DNA of 64,000 nt from NCBI RefSeq assembly GCF_003721515.1, contig NZ_RJJD01000008.1, forward strand, positions 248,001 to 312,000. The letters are read 5' to 3'. Positions within the stretch are counted from its first letter, which is position 1. Each line of letters opens with the position of its first letter. The position numbers and the translations under genes are program-made. Shown piece by piece: positions 45,454 through 53,603 of the stretch. This stretch comes from Rufibacter latericius. GTDB lineage: Bacteria; Bacteroidota; Bacteroidia; Cytophagales; Hymenobacteraceae. The notes beneath the pieces are model-generated. The model had not been told where the DNA came from, did not search any database, and was given only the letters and a program-made list of their open reading frames with translations.

Positions 45454-45608
45454 TTAAACTTTTGATTTGAACCTAACTACAGAATCGCACATCTAAACTT
45501 ACTTTTTATAGTTGATATTACAGCATTCATCCATTCTTGCTCCGTCAGCAAACTATCAAGCTGCTTTAATTTTCTGCCTTCCTTCCAAAAACTGCCCCAA
45601 AACCAAAC

Positions 45609-46463
45609 TTATAACTTCATCAGCATTTCATATTGGCCTAACAGTTCAGGCATTTGGCGTGCCTTTAAAAACTGTACCATCTGCTCTGCCTGGGCATCAA
45701 CATTAACCACGGCTATTAACGGGGAAGAAGTCAAAGAAACCATTTGTTGCAGCAGGCCTTGACCTATCCCTTTTCTGCGCCAGGCAGGTGCCACAGCTAA
45801 TTGAGAGACGGCCCCGGTCATGGGGTAAATGATGCCATACCCTACGCATTGCTCCTGAAGCCAGGCTTCCACTATCTGCACATCGGCAAGGGTCTGGTCC
45901 ACGGCGGCAGGGTTTTGGTGCCAACTGGGTTCCACATCCCAAAAGGTTTGGTAAAGAGACCAGTTAGGTGCGGTTACCTGTCGGAAGGAGACATTCCCTG
46001 GTGAATGGGAATGCCATTGCAGGTCTGCCTTGCTGTGGCGGAAAACATGAAAGGTTCGGGTGATGGTAAAGCCCAGCTCTTGATAAATCCTTAAGGCCCG
46101 CTTGTTCTCCTGTATCACCTCCAGGAGACACTGTTCCACCCCATTCTCTTTTAGAACGGGCAATGAGAAAGCGTACATTTTGGGAGTGAGGCCTTGGCCA
46201 CGCGCCTCGGTCAAGACGCCGGTACCACTGTTGTAGGCGGTCTTCTTGCCGTGCCAATCTCCAATGTTCTGAAAGATGAAACCAACCGGTTTTCCTTGGT
46301 CTAAAGCCAGCGGAGACAATGCTAAATAGGTTCCGTCACGGCGTAATTTCAGAGCCATGACCTCCGGGGAGAGCGCAAAAGGCTGGATGTAATCAGAAAA
46401 GGCGGCATTGAAGAGCGTGCACAGCTGGTCAACTGTCAGGGATTCGGCAAAGGAGAAGGTCAT
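45609..46463 (-). CDS. Protein with two GNAT acetyltransferase domains
   Basis: 284 residues. First GNAT domain about 1-140 (TEARGQGLTPKMYAFSLPVLKENG; NKRALRIYQELGF), second about 150-284 with an acetyl-CoA loop PAWRRKGIGQGLLQQM. Tandem GNATs often modify small metabolites or protein amino groups; substrate not known. Normal base composition, unlike the adjacent Mrr gene. Confidence 0.85.
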   Translation of the reverse strand: MTFSFAESLTVDQLCTLFNAAFSDYIQPFALSPEVMALKLRRDGTYLALSPLALDQGKPVGFIFQNIGDWHGKKTAYNSGTGVLTEARGQGLTPKMYAFSLPVLKENGVEQCLLEVIQENKRALRIYQELGFTITRTFHVFRHSKADLQWHSHSPGNVSFRQVTAPNWSLYQTFWDVEPSWHQNPAAVDQTLADVQIVEAWLQEQCVGYGIIYPMTGAVSQLAVAPAWRRKGIGQGLLQQMVSLTSSPLIAVVNVDAQAEQMVQFLKARQMPELLGQYEMLMKL

Positions 46464-46953
46464 AAGGGCAAGGAATCTGGACGAGAAGCCTAAGTAACAA
46501 AATCAGGCTTCTAAGTCAAAATTCGGGGAGCGTTCTTCGCGTGCTTTTCAGGCCAGGGCGGGTTTGTGTTTTCTGAAGGTGGTTATCAGAACTAACCACA
46601 TCAACAAAACTGTTTGGAGAACAGTAGAATAAAACAGGCAGAAATGCTGTTTGTTTGGGTTTTCAGATATTTTAAGCGGCTTTTTGTGAAAATAACCCTA
46701 AAACGCCTTGTGGATAACCCAAGAAAACGTGCCTGCCTATTCAATTTAAGTTATTATATTTGTTAATTAGGCTCTCAGTATTTGCCGCAGAAAGGCTTTA
46801 GAATGGCCTGTATTCCAAATTCCGCCTGAAGTAAGACATTCAAGATCAGGAGGATAATTCAAAGTAATTTAGAGGAATACAGACGTAGCTTTCAGGTAGG
46901 TGGAGTTTTAATTTTTTGAAAACAAGAATTATCTATATAAAGGAAATTGACCT
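46464..46953. other. Divergent intergenic region before ricT
   Basis: About 490 bases. Holds a palindrome copy (46669-46707) and TATATTTG (46755-46762), which matches a -7 element but lacks a well-spaced TTG. Confidence 0.4.
46669..46707. repeat. Dispersed palindrome
   Basis: ATTTTAAGCGGCTTTTTG then TGAAAATAACCCTAAAACGCC. Confidence 0.6.
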
Positions 46954-48645
46954 GTGGGATGTAGTTCATGTTCTAGTGGCGGCTGCGGCACCAAAACCAC
47001 CTCTGCCGATGGCACTGAGGTAGTAGCGGGCTGTAAAAGCAACGGCGGTTGCAGCACGGGAGGCTGTAACCGATTAAATGTATTTGATTGGCTCTCAGAC
47101 ATGGAAATTCCTGTGTCGTTTAAAGAGTTTGATATAGTAGAAATCCGCTTCAAAGGCGGACGCAAAGAGTTTTTCCGGAACGTGAACCGGCTGCCGCTCA
47201 TCACCGGCGATGCCGTAGTAGTAGACGTACCCAACGGGCATCACATTGGCCACGTGTCTTTGAAAGGCGAATTGGTGCGCCTGCAGATGAACAAGAAGAA
47301 AGTTCAGAACAACGACGAGATCCGGACCATCTACCGCGTGGCTACAGAGAAAGACATGGAGAAGTTCAACCTCGCCCGCGAGCAGGAACCCACCACCATG
47401 TACCGCGCCCGCGCCATTGTACAGGAACTGAAGCTTAAGATGAAGCTCTCAGACGTAGAATACCAAGCCGATAAAACCAAAGCCACCTTCTTCTATTCCG
47501 CCGATGACCGCGTGGATTTCAGGGAACTGATCAAGAAACTGGCCGAGGAATTCAAGGTCAGGATTGAGATGCGCCAGATCAGCCTGCGGCACGAAGCCGG
47601 GCGTTTGGGCGGCATTGGGTCCTGCGGCCGCGAACTGTGCTGCTCTACCTGGCTCACCGATTTCCGGAGCGTGTCCACTACCGCAGCACGGTACCAGAAC
47701 CTTTCTCTGAACCCCAGCAAGCTGTCTGGCCAGTGCGGGCGCCTCAAGTGCTGCCTTAACTATGAGTTGGAAACGTACATGGATGCCCTCAAGGATATTC
47801 CTAACGTAAACCGTCCGCTTCAGACCAAAGCCGGCGACGCCTTCCTCCAGAAGACCGATATTTTCCGACGCATCATGTGGTTCGGCTACCGGGGCGACAG
47901 CAATTGGTTTCCGGTGACCGTAGAGCGCGTGCACGAAGTTCTGAAAATGAACGCCGCCGGCGAGATGCCCGAGAACCTGGCCGAGGAAGTGAAAAAGCAA
48001 TTGCCAGAAGTGGTAGACTTTGTAGAGTCCCTGGAAGGAAACCTTGACCGTCTGGACGAGCAATACAAAGCCAAGAAAAAGCGCAACAAGAAAAAGAACA
48101 AGAACGGGGGCAACGCTGCTGCTCCATCTGCCACGGAGGTTCTGGCCCAGGCCGCTCCTACCCCAGAGGTGCGCAGAGACCGTCCGTCAGGAAGAGCGGT
48201 GGAGGGCGAAGCAAAACCCCGTCCGGAACGGAACGGGAACAAGCCGCGGGGCAACGAGAACAGACCGCCAAGGCCAGAGCGTGACCAACAGGCAAAAGGC
48301 CAGCAGCCGCAAAACAAGCCTCGCCCAGAACGTGACCCTAACCGCCCAGAGCGCGATCCAAATCGTCCGGAGCGGGAACGTGACCCTAATCGGCCGCCTA
48401 GAGAAGGCAACCAAGGCAATCGTCCGCCACGGGGAGAACGTCCGCAGGGGCAGCGTGCACCTCAACCGAATAGACCGCAACCGGTGGCCCAAGCAGCGGC
48501 TCCGGCTGGTGGAGCTTCGCCAGAAGGAGCAGAAGCCGGGCCGAGGCCAGAAGGCGAACAGCGCAGCAGACGTAACCGCAACCGAAACAACCGGAACCGC
48601 AAACCGGGTAACCCAGAAGGCGGAGCGCCAAAAGCAGAAGCATGA
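46954..48645 (+). CDS. ricT: RicT (YaaT, PSP1-domain) iron-sulfur protein with an Arg/Pro-rich tail
   Basis: 563 residues from a GTG. N-terminal cysteine cluster (GCSSCSSGGCG, CKSNGGCSTGGC) may bind Fe-S. The PSP1/YaaT core (about 45-330) has GSCGRELCCSTWL and SGQCGRLKCCLNYE. In B. subtilis RicT forms the Ric complex that affects RNA processing by RNase Y. After residue 370 the protein becomes a disordered Lys/Arg/Pro/Asn-rich tail with repeats of the type RPERDPN, ending RRNRNRNNRNRK. The stop overlaps gldH by 4 nt (ATGA). Confidence 0.9.
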   Translation: MGCSSCSSGGCGTKTTSADGTEVVAGCKSNGGCSTGGCNRLNVFDWLSDMEIPVSFKEFDIVEIRFKGGRKEFFRNVNRLPLITGDAVVVDVPNGHHIGHVSLKGELVRLQMNKKKVQNNDEIRTIYRVATEKDMEKFNLAREQEPTTMYRARAIVQELKLKMKLSDVEYQADKTKATFFYSADDRVDFRELIKKLAEEFKVRIEMRQISLRHEAGRLGGIGSCGRELCCSTWLTDFRSVSTTAARYQNLSLNPSKLSGQCGRLKCCLNYELETYMDALKDIPNVNRPLQTKAGDAFLQKTDIFRRIMWFGYRGDSNWFPVTVERVHEVLKMNAAGEMPENLAEEVKKQLPEVVDFVESLEGNLDRLDEQYKAKKKRNKKKNKNGGNAAAPSATEVLAQAAPTPEVRRDRPSGRAVEGEAKPRPERNGNKPRGNENRPPRPERDQQAKGQQPQNKPRPERDPNRPERDPNRPERERDPNRPPREGNQGNRPPRGERPQGQRAPQPNRPQPVAQAAAPAGGASPEGAEAGPRPEGEQRSRRNRNRNNRNRKPGNPEGGAPKAEA

Positions 48646-49127
48646 TGAGAAAGAGTTTCCGCCTTTTTGTGTCGTTGCTGAGTTTGGGCTTGTTTCTGGC
48701 CAGTTGTGACGCTAACCGCGTTTTTGAGGAAAACCAGGACATTCCGGACAACCAGTGGCCGGTGAAGCTGGCCCCGGACTTCAGTTTTGAGATTACTGAC
48801 ACTACGCAGCAGTACAACGTTTTTTTCAACGTGCGCAATGCCCTGCATTACCCTTTTTACAACCTGTATCTGCGCCATTACCTGGTAGGGCCAGATGGGA
48901 AACAGGTCAATTCCATGCTGCACGAGATGTTCCTCATGGACCCCAAAACCGGCGAACCCCGGGGAAACGGCACCGGCGATATCTTTGACCATCGGTTTAG
49001 GGCGCTGAAAAACATCCGTTTCCGGCAGGCTGGTACCTACAAACTAAGGGTAAACCAGTACATGCGCCAGGACCCTCTGCCGGGTATCATGTCGGTGGGG
49101 GTACGGGTAGAAAAAGCGGCTCCTTAA
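48642..49127 (+). CDS. gldH: Gliding-motility lipoprotein GldH
   Basis: 161 residues with a lipoprotein signal (LLSLGLFLASC, Cys22 counting the first of two Met) followed by DANRVFEENQDIPDNQWP, typical of GldH. GldH belongs to the set of Gld proteins linked to gliding and type IX secretion and is lipid-anchored. Translationally coupled to ricT, a pairing common in the phylum. Does not itself prove that the cells glide. Confidence 0.92.
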   Translation: MMRKSFRLFVSLLSLGLFLASCDANRVFEENQDIPDNQWPVKLAPDFSFEITDTTQQYNVFFNVRNALHYPFYNLYLRHYLVGPDGKQVNSMLHEMFLMDPKTGEPRGNGTGDIFDHRFRALKNIRFRQAGTYKLRVNQYMRQDPLPGIMSVGVRVEKAAP

Positions 49128-49151
49128 CTTCTCCAGACTTTAAAATTTTAC

Positions 49152-49203
49152 AAGTCGTTTCTGGCCTGATTTTCGCAAATCAAGTTAGAAACGACTTTTT
49201 TTT
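49152..49203. repeat. Dispersed palindrome as the gldH terminator
   Basis: AAGTCGTTTCT and AGAAACGACTT are perfect arms around GGCCTGATTTTCGCAAATCA; a T-run follows on the plus strand. Confidence 0.85.
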
Positions 49204-49299
49204 GTTGGGTACCTCCACGGGGGTTGGACCCGTATTTTTACTGGTGCAACTCTATCCGCAAAAAACAGTATGTGAACGAACTGAATTGTTCCCTAACCT

Positions 49300-50436
49300 A
49301 TGAAAATCGCCCTTGAGCTGCTTGGCTGTCTTGCTATTTTAGCTTCCTTGCTTACCCTTGTGAAAAGCACCTACTGGTGGATCAGAATTCTTGACTTTCC
49401 GCGGGTACAGGTGGCGGTGCTGGGTACGCTGGTGCTGGCCGCGTATGGCTGGCATTTTGGGTTTGAGTTGCTCAGCCAGAAGATATTTGCAGGGTTGCTG
49501 GTGCTGGCCATTGTCAACGAATTGGTACATGTGTACAAATTCACGCCTATGGTGCGGGTGCAGGCCCTTCGGTCAAAAATAAAGGCCCCTAAGAACTCGT
49601 TCGGCATCATGATTTCCAACGTGCGCATGTCCAACACGCGCTATGAGCGGTTTTTGAAAGTGGTTAGGGAAAACGATCCAGACTTGCTGCTCATCAACGA
49701 ACCCAACCAGCGCTGGGCCGATGCCATTTCTGAACTGCACGACATCTACCCCTATGACATCAAAGCCCCTCTGGAGAATACCTATGGCATGATGTTCCTG
49801 AGCAAGTTCAAGCTCAGCCATACCGAAGTCAGATACCTTGTGGAAGAAGGAATTCCTTCCTTTTACATGGTGATAGAGTTGCCCACCGGCCGCAAATTTG
49901 ACCTGTTCACCGTTCATCCGCAGCCGCCGCACCTTAACAAAGACACCGACACCCGCGAGGCCGAGTTGCTTACCGTGGCCAAGATGGCGAAAGACTCTCC
50001 CTATGCCAGTATTGTGATTGGCGATTTGAATGATGTGGCCTGGTCCTACACCACCAACCTTTTCCGGAAGATCAGCGGTCTGCTTGATCCCCGCATCGGG
50101 CGCGGATTCTTTAACACGTACAATGCCTTCGTGCCTTTCTTCCGGTACTCACTGGACCATATCTTCTATGACCCGGCTTTCCGGCTGATCAGGATCAAGC
50201 GACTTCCGTTCTTCGGGTCAGACCACTTCCCCATGTTTATCCGGTTGAACTATGAACCCTTGGAAGCCGATGAGCACGATGTTCCAGAACCCGATAAAGA
50301 AGAGATAGAAGACGCCCAGGAACTTCTGGACAAACTGGACGTGGATGTTCCTTTATCTGACGTGACTGTTCCGGCCAAAACCAAACCTATCACCCTTCAG
50401 GGCGAAACCAACGAGAAATCCTCAAAACAGGCCTAA
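49300..50436 (+). CDS. Membrane-anchored endonuclease/exonuclease/phosphatase-family protein
   Basis: 378 residues. Three N-terminal hydrophobic spans (about 1-85), then an EEP catalytic domain (about 100-320) with NEPNQRW, VIGDLNDVAWS and the terminal GSDHFP motif. The C-terminal 55 residues are acidic and disordered. EEP proteins cleave phosphodiesters in nucleic acids or lipids; with the catalytic domain after the spans, topology decides whether it acts outside or inside. Single gene. The stop codon lies in GGCCTAAAG, a half-copy of the dispersed palindrome. Confidence 0.85.
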   Translation: MKIALELLGCLAILASLLTLVKSTYWWIRILDFPRVQVAVLGTLVLAAYGWHFGFELLSQKIFAGLLVLAIVNELVHVYKFTPMVRVQALRSKIKAPKNSFGIMISNVRMSNTRYERFLKVVRENDPDLLLINEPNQRWADAISELHDIYPYDIKAPLENTYGMMFLSKFKLSHTEVRYLVEEGIPSFYMVIELPTGRKFDLFTVHPQPPHLNKDTDTREAELLTVAKMAKDSPYASIVIGDLNDVAWSYTTNLFRKISGLLDPRIGRGFFNTYNAFVPFFRYSLDHIFYDPAFRLIRIKRLPFFGSDHFPMFIRLNYEPLEADEHDVPEPDKEEIEDAQELLDKLDVDVPLSDVTVPAKTKPITLQGETNEKSSKQA

Positions 50437-50783
50437 AGTAAAACCGCCGTGCTTCGTTCCTCCTTTAGGGGCAAGATTGAAAAACGTTGCTAGAAACGGG
50501 AACTGAACAATTCCTTACCAAGCTTTCTTTGCCTTTACTAACCTGTTGAAGGTTTGATTGTGCCTTCGTCAGAAAAGAAGAAGTGCACAAACTCCCGAGA
50601 CTTCTACTCTTTGTATGGTTCGTTGCAGAAGAATTTCAGCTTATCACTTCAGGTTATTTTAGATAAAATGCGCTGTGCCTCTCCTCCACTTGTTCTGAGA
50701 GGTCTAGCAAGTTCCCGAATACCTGGCCCAGAGATCCCCCCGAAGGAAGCCTCCCCTATCTTCTGAATAGAGTTTTGGCACAG

Positions 50784-50827
50784 ACCTGTTTTAGGGCCTT
50801 TTTCAGGAAGACGGCTTTAAAGCAGGT
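50784..50827. repeat. Dispersed palindrome
   Basis: ACCTGTTTTAGGGCCTTTTTC then GGAAGACGGCTTTAAAGCAGGT; outer ACCTG/CAGGT pair. Confidence 0.7.
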
Positions 50828-51012
50828 GATGGGCTTTTTGCCTCTTTTTCAATAATCCATCCCAAAAAACACACCGAGAAATCATTTTCATAATTTTATC
50901 TTCAGAATTAACGCAACTTTTAAGGTTATTCTTCTATTGAATCTTCTAGAATTAAAAAATTGCAATGGATGAGTTAACCATGCAAACACCCGTTCGTATA
51001 GTATAAACACTT

Positions 51013-51047
51013 GCCTCAGAACTGAGTACCTTTCCCGGGTCTGAGGC
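51013..51047 (+). promoter_or_regulatory. Leader hairpin of the low-complexity gene
   Basis: GCCTCAGA pairs perfectly with TCTGAGGC across 19 nt, about 50 nt before the start codon. It could stabilise the mRNA or control translation; it has no T-run, so is not a terminator. Confidence 0.5.
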
Positions 51048-51081
51048 TAGTGGTTACAATACACCATTCAAACTAAAAACA

Positions 51082-51095
51082 AAGGAGATTTAACC
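51082..51095 (+). promoter_or_regulatory. Strong Shine-Dalgarno
   Basis: AAAGGAGATTTAACC precedes ATG 51096 with near-ideal spacing, implying high translation. The word is shared with the dehydrogenase at 42729. Confidence 0.6.
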
Positions 51096-53189
51096 ATGAA
51101 AGACAATCAAAAAGAGCAGCAAAACGACAACCAGGGCTCTTCTGCTTCCGGCTCAGGCGGTAGCATGGGAACCAATGCTTCTACCTCGTCATCATCAGGT
51201 GCTATGGGCAAAAGCTCCACTTCAGATGCCTCTCTTGGATCTTCTGGTTCACAGGGTGGCTCTGGCGCGCAGGGTTCTGCTGGTTCAACCTCTGGCATGA
51301 CGGGCGGAACAGGCTCTGGTTCAAGTTCCAGCGCAGGCATGGGCAGCACCAGCTCTCCTACAGCCTCCGGCGGCTCTTCTTCCACTTCTAAAACAGGCAC
51401 ATCGGCCTCTACAACTGATACTACTTCAGGTAAGAAATCCAGCGGAAGCAAATCTTCTGCTTCTACCTCTTCCACTCCAAAAGCCAGCTCTAAATCTGGT
51501 TCGTCTACAACCTCTAAATCAGGCAGCTCAGGCAAGTCTAGCAAATCAGGGTCAGGGTCAGATAACGCTTCTGGCTCAGCAGCCTCTATGGGCAGTGGCA
51601 TGGGCTACGGCGGGTCACAGGGCGGAGATTACGGCAACCAGGGCAGCTCCTCTATGAGCGGCATCAGCGGAGGCGGTAACTTCAACGGCGACCAGGGAGG
51701 TTACGGCTCTCAAGGCGGAGGTAACTATGGCGGCCAGGGCGGACAAGGTGGTTATGGCGGGTCACAAGGAAACAGCGGCAGCTTTGGCGGCGGCAATTCC
51801 TGGAACAACCATGATGACCAACACAACCGTTATGGCGGACAAGGAGGCGGAAACTACGGAAACCAAGGTGGTTCTAACTACGGCCAAGGCGGCTACGGAG
51901 CCCAGGGCAACCAAGGAGGTTCTAACTATGGCCAAGGCGGTTACGGCGGGTCAATGGGCCACTCAGGTTCACAAGGCGGCGGTAACTACGGCCAAGGTGG
52001 ATACGGTGGCGGTTCTGGCATGGGCAGCAACCCTTACGGCATGAGTTCACAAGGCGGCTACGCCGGAAACTCTTCCCGTTCAGAGTCTGACCGCGGTGGA
52101 TATTCAAACTACGGGGGCTCTGGTTACTACGGAAACCAAATGGGCTACGGCACTGAGAGCGGCTACGGCATGCACGGTGGCGGAGGCCAGGGCAGCGACC
52201 ACGGCGGATACAGCCAGGGCTACAGCAATCAGCAAGGCGGCTCTTATGGCTCTATGGGTTCAAGAGGCGGTTCTTACAGTGAGGAATACGGGTCACGCAG
52301 TGGTTCTTCCCGCGGACAAGGTTACGACGGAAACTCTGATTATGATGGCGGCTACAGCCAGGGCGGAAACGCCTACAGCACCCAATATGGTGGTGGCTCA
52401 GGGTCAGGCCGAGGCGGCAGCAACTATGGTTCACATGACATGGGTTCTCGTGGCGGTTACGGCGGCTCAATGGGCAATGACATGGGCTCTCGTGGTGGCT
52501 ACGGTTCATCACAAGGCGGAAACCAGGATTGGCAAGGCGGCGGAAGCTCACGTGGCGGCCGTGGCAATGACAACAGCGGGTATGGCTCCATGAGCGGCGG
52601 TGGACAGGGCGGCTACAGCACCCACAACGCACAAGGTGGCGACTTCGGATCGCGTACTTCTCAGGGAGGCGGATACGGCCAGGGTGGTGGCAACTACGGT
52701 GGCTCTTCCTATGGGGCAGGCTCCGGCTCACAAGGCGGAAATTTCGGTGGCTCTTCTTATGGCTCACAAGGCGGAGGCTTCGGTGGATCTAACTACGGCT
52801 CTATGGGCAATGACATGGGTTCCCGCGGCGGCTACGGCTCTTCTGGGTCAAACAGAGGCGGCAGTGACCACGGTCATGGCGGTGCCTCTACCGGCGGTGG
52901 CTACGGCGACCAAAGCCGTGACTACGGCATGGGCGGATATGGCCAAGGTGGTAGCAGCTACGGCGGCTCCAGCGGATACGGCTCTTCTTCATCCGGAGGA
53001 ATGGGCTCGCGTGGCGGCTATGGCGGCACCCAAGGCGGACAGTCTAGCTTCGGTGGCGGCGGATCTGGCTACGAAAACCGTTCCCAGTATGGTGGCTCAA
53101 ACCAGGGCCAAGATGACCAACGCTCCGGCGGAAGCAGCAACCGCTCTTCGCGCGGTGGTTCTTCTTCCAGAGAAAGAGATGACCATTAA
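51096..53189 (+). CDS. Gly/Ser/Tyr/RGG low-complexity protein, FUS-like
   Basis: 697 residues, almost entirely low complexity and predicted disordered. Residues 1-155 are Ser/Gly/Thr with lysines (KKSSGSKSSAS, STTSKSGSSGKSSK); 160-690 are Gly/Tyr/Gln/Asn-rich with GGYGQGG, NYGGQGG and SSYGS words, four copies of MGSRGGYG, and RGG tracts in the second half; the end is SSRGGSSSRERDDH. No cysteine, and almost no Ile, Leu or Val. No signal peptide, so cytoplasmic. The composition mimics eukaryotic prion-like FET and hnRNP domains, suggesting RNA binding, condensate formation or desiccation protection; this is inference. A terminator follows at once. Confidence 0.85.
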   Translation: MKDNQKEQQNDNQGSSASGSGGSMGTNASTSSSSGAMGKSSTSDASLGSSGSQGGSGAQGSAGSTSGMTGGTGSGSSSSAGMGSTSSPTASGGSSSTSKTGTSASTTDTTSGKKSSGSKSSASTSSTPKASSKSGSSTTSKSGSSGKSSKSGSGSDNASGSAASMGSGMGYGGSQGGDYGNQGSSSMSGISGGGNFNGDQGGYGSQGGGNYGGQGGQGGYGGSQGNSGSFGGGNSWNNHDDQHNRYGGQGGGNYGNQGGSNYGQGGYGAQGNQGGSNYGQGGYGGSMGHSGSQGGGNYGQGGYGGGSGMGSNPYGMSSQGGYAGNSSRSESDRGGYSNYGGSGYYGNQMGYGTESGYGMHGGGGQGSDHGGYSQGYSNQQGGSYGSMGSRGGSYSEEYGSRSGSSRGQGYDGNSDYDGGYSQGGNAYSTQYGGGSGSGRGGSNYGSHDMGSRGGYGGSMGNDMGSRGGYGSSQGGNQDWQGGGSSRGGRGNDNSGYGSMSGGGQGGYSTHNAQGGDFGSRTSQGGGYGQGGGNYGGSSYGAGSGSQGGNFGGSSYGSQGGGFGGSNYGSMGNDMGSRGGYGSSGSNRGGSDHGHGGASTGGGYGDQSRDYGMGGYGQGGSSYGGSSGYGSSSSGGMGSRGGYGGTQGGQSSFGGGGSGYENRSQYGGSNQGQDDQRSGGSSNRSSRGGSSSRERDDH

Positions 53190-53210
53190 TTCTAATTAAT
53201 AGGTTCTACT

Positions 53211-53244
53211 AAAAAGGCTCCGTTGGTTTCAACGGAGCCTTTTT
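53211..53244 (+). terminator. Terminator of the low-complexity gene
   Basis: AAAAAGGCTCCGTT pairs with AACGGAGCCTTTTT around GGTTTC. Confidence 0.9.
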
Positions 53245-53603
53245 ATTGCATAACATCCTAGATAAGGTTTAATTGATTGATTTAAAATTCAACTACTGAC
53301 TTTCTATTCCGCCTGCGTTGACTTTGTTCTGCTTCTTTAGATTCTCTGGCAAGTGAGGTTGTAAGGGAACGGTAGGTTGGGTGGTACCCTTAAAGTCAAA
53401 CCAAGCGAAAAAATTATTGCAGGAGGAAACACTCTTCTATATAAGCTGCGCTCAATGCCTCAAACTCTCGTTTGGCCAATCCTCAAGGGAAGAATCTGCA
53501 GCGGAAAAGCTATTCTGCTTAAAACTGAGAACCCGTTTAAGGGCTGTTTCTATAAAAACGGCCCTTAAACGGGTTTCATTTAGTCGTTGATCTTCCTTCT
53601 AGA
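53245..53603. other. Convergent intergenic region
   Basis: About 360 bases with no gene; only the palindrome at 53530-53575 stands out. Confidence 0.5.
53530..53575. repeat. Dispersed palindrome, strong copy
   Basis: AACCCGTTTAAGGGC and GCCCTTAAACGGGTT are perfect 15-bp arms around TGTTTCTATAAAAACG. Serves as terminator for the minus-strand reductase gene. Confidence 0.85.

Larger units (their letters stand above)
50437..51095. other. Long intergenic region before the low-complexity gene
   Basis: About 660 bases. No gene seen. Contains a palindrome copy (50784-50827), an AT-rich stretch at 50880-50980, and the leader hairpin and ribosome-binding site of the next gene. Confidence 0.5.

Noticed and set aside
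51600-53160. CRISPR-like or tandem DNA repeat over the low-complexity gene
   Set aside because: Repetition is at the codon level (GGY/TAY/CAA words) with no constant repeat-spacer unit; it is explained by the protein.
53377-53590. Two overlapping plus-strand openings of 63-69 codons after the low-complexity gene
   Set aside because: They run into the palindrome at 53530 and lack start signals or coding composition.
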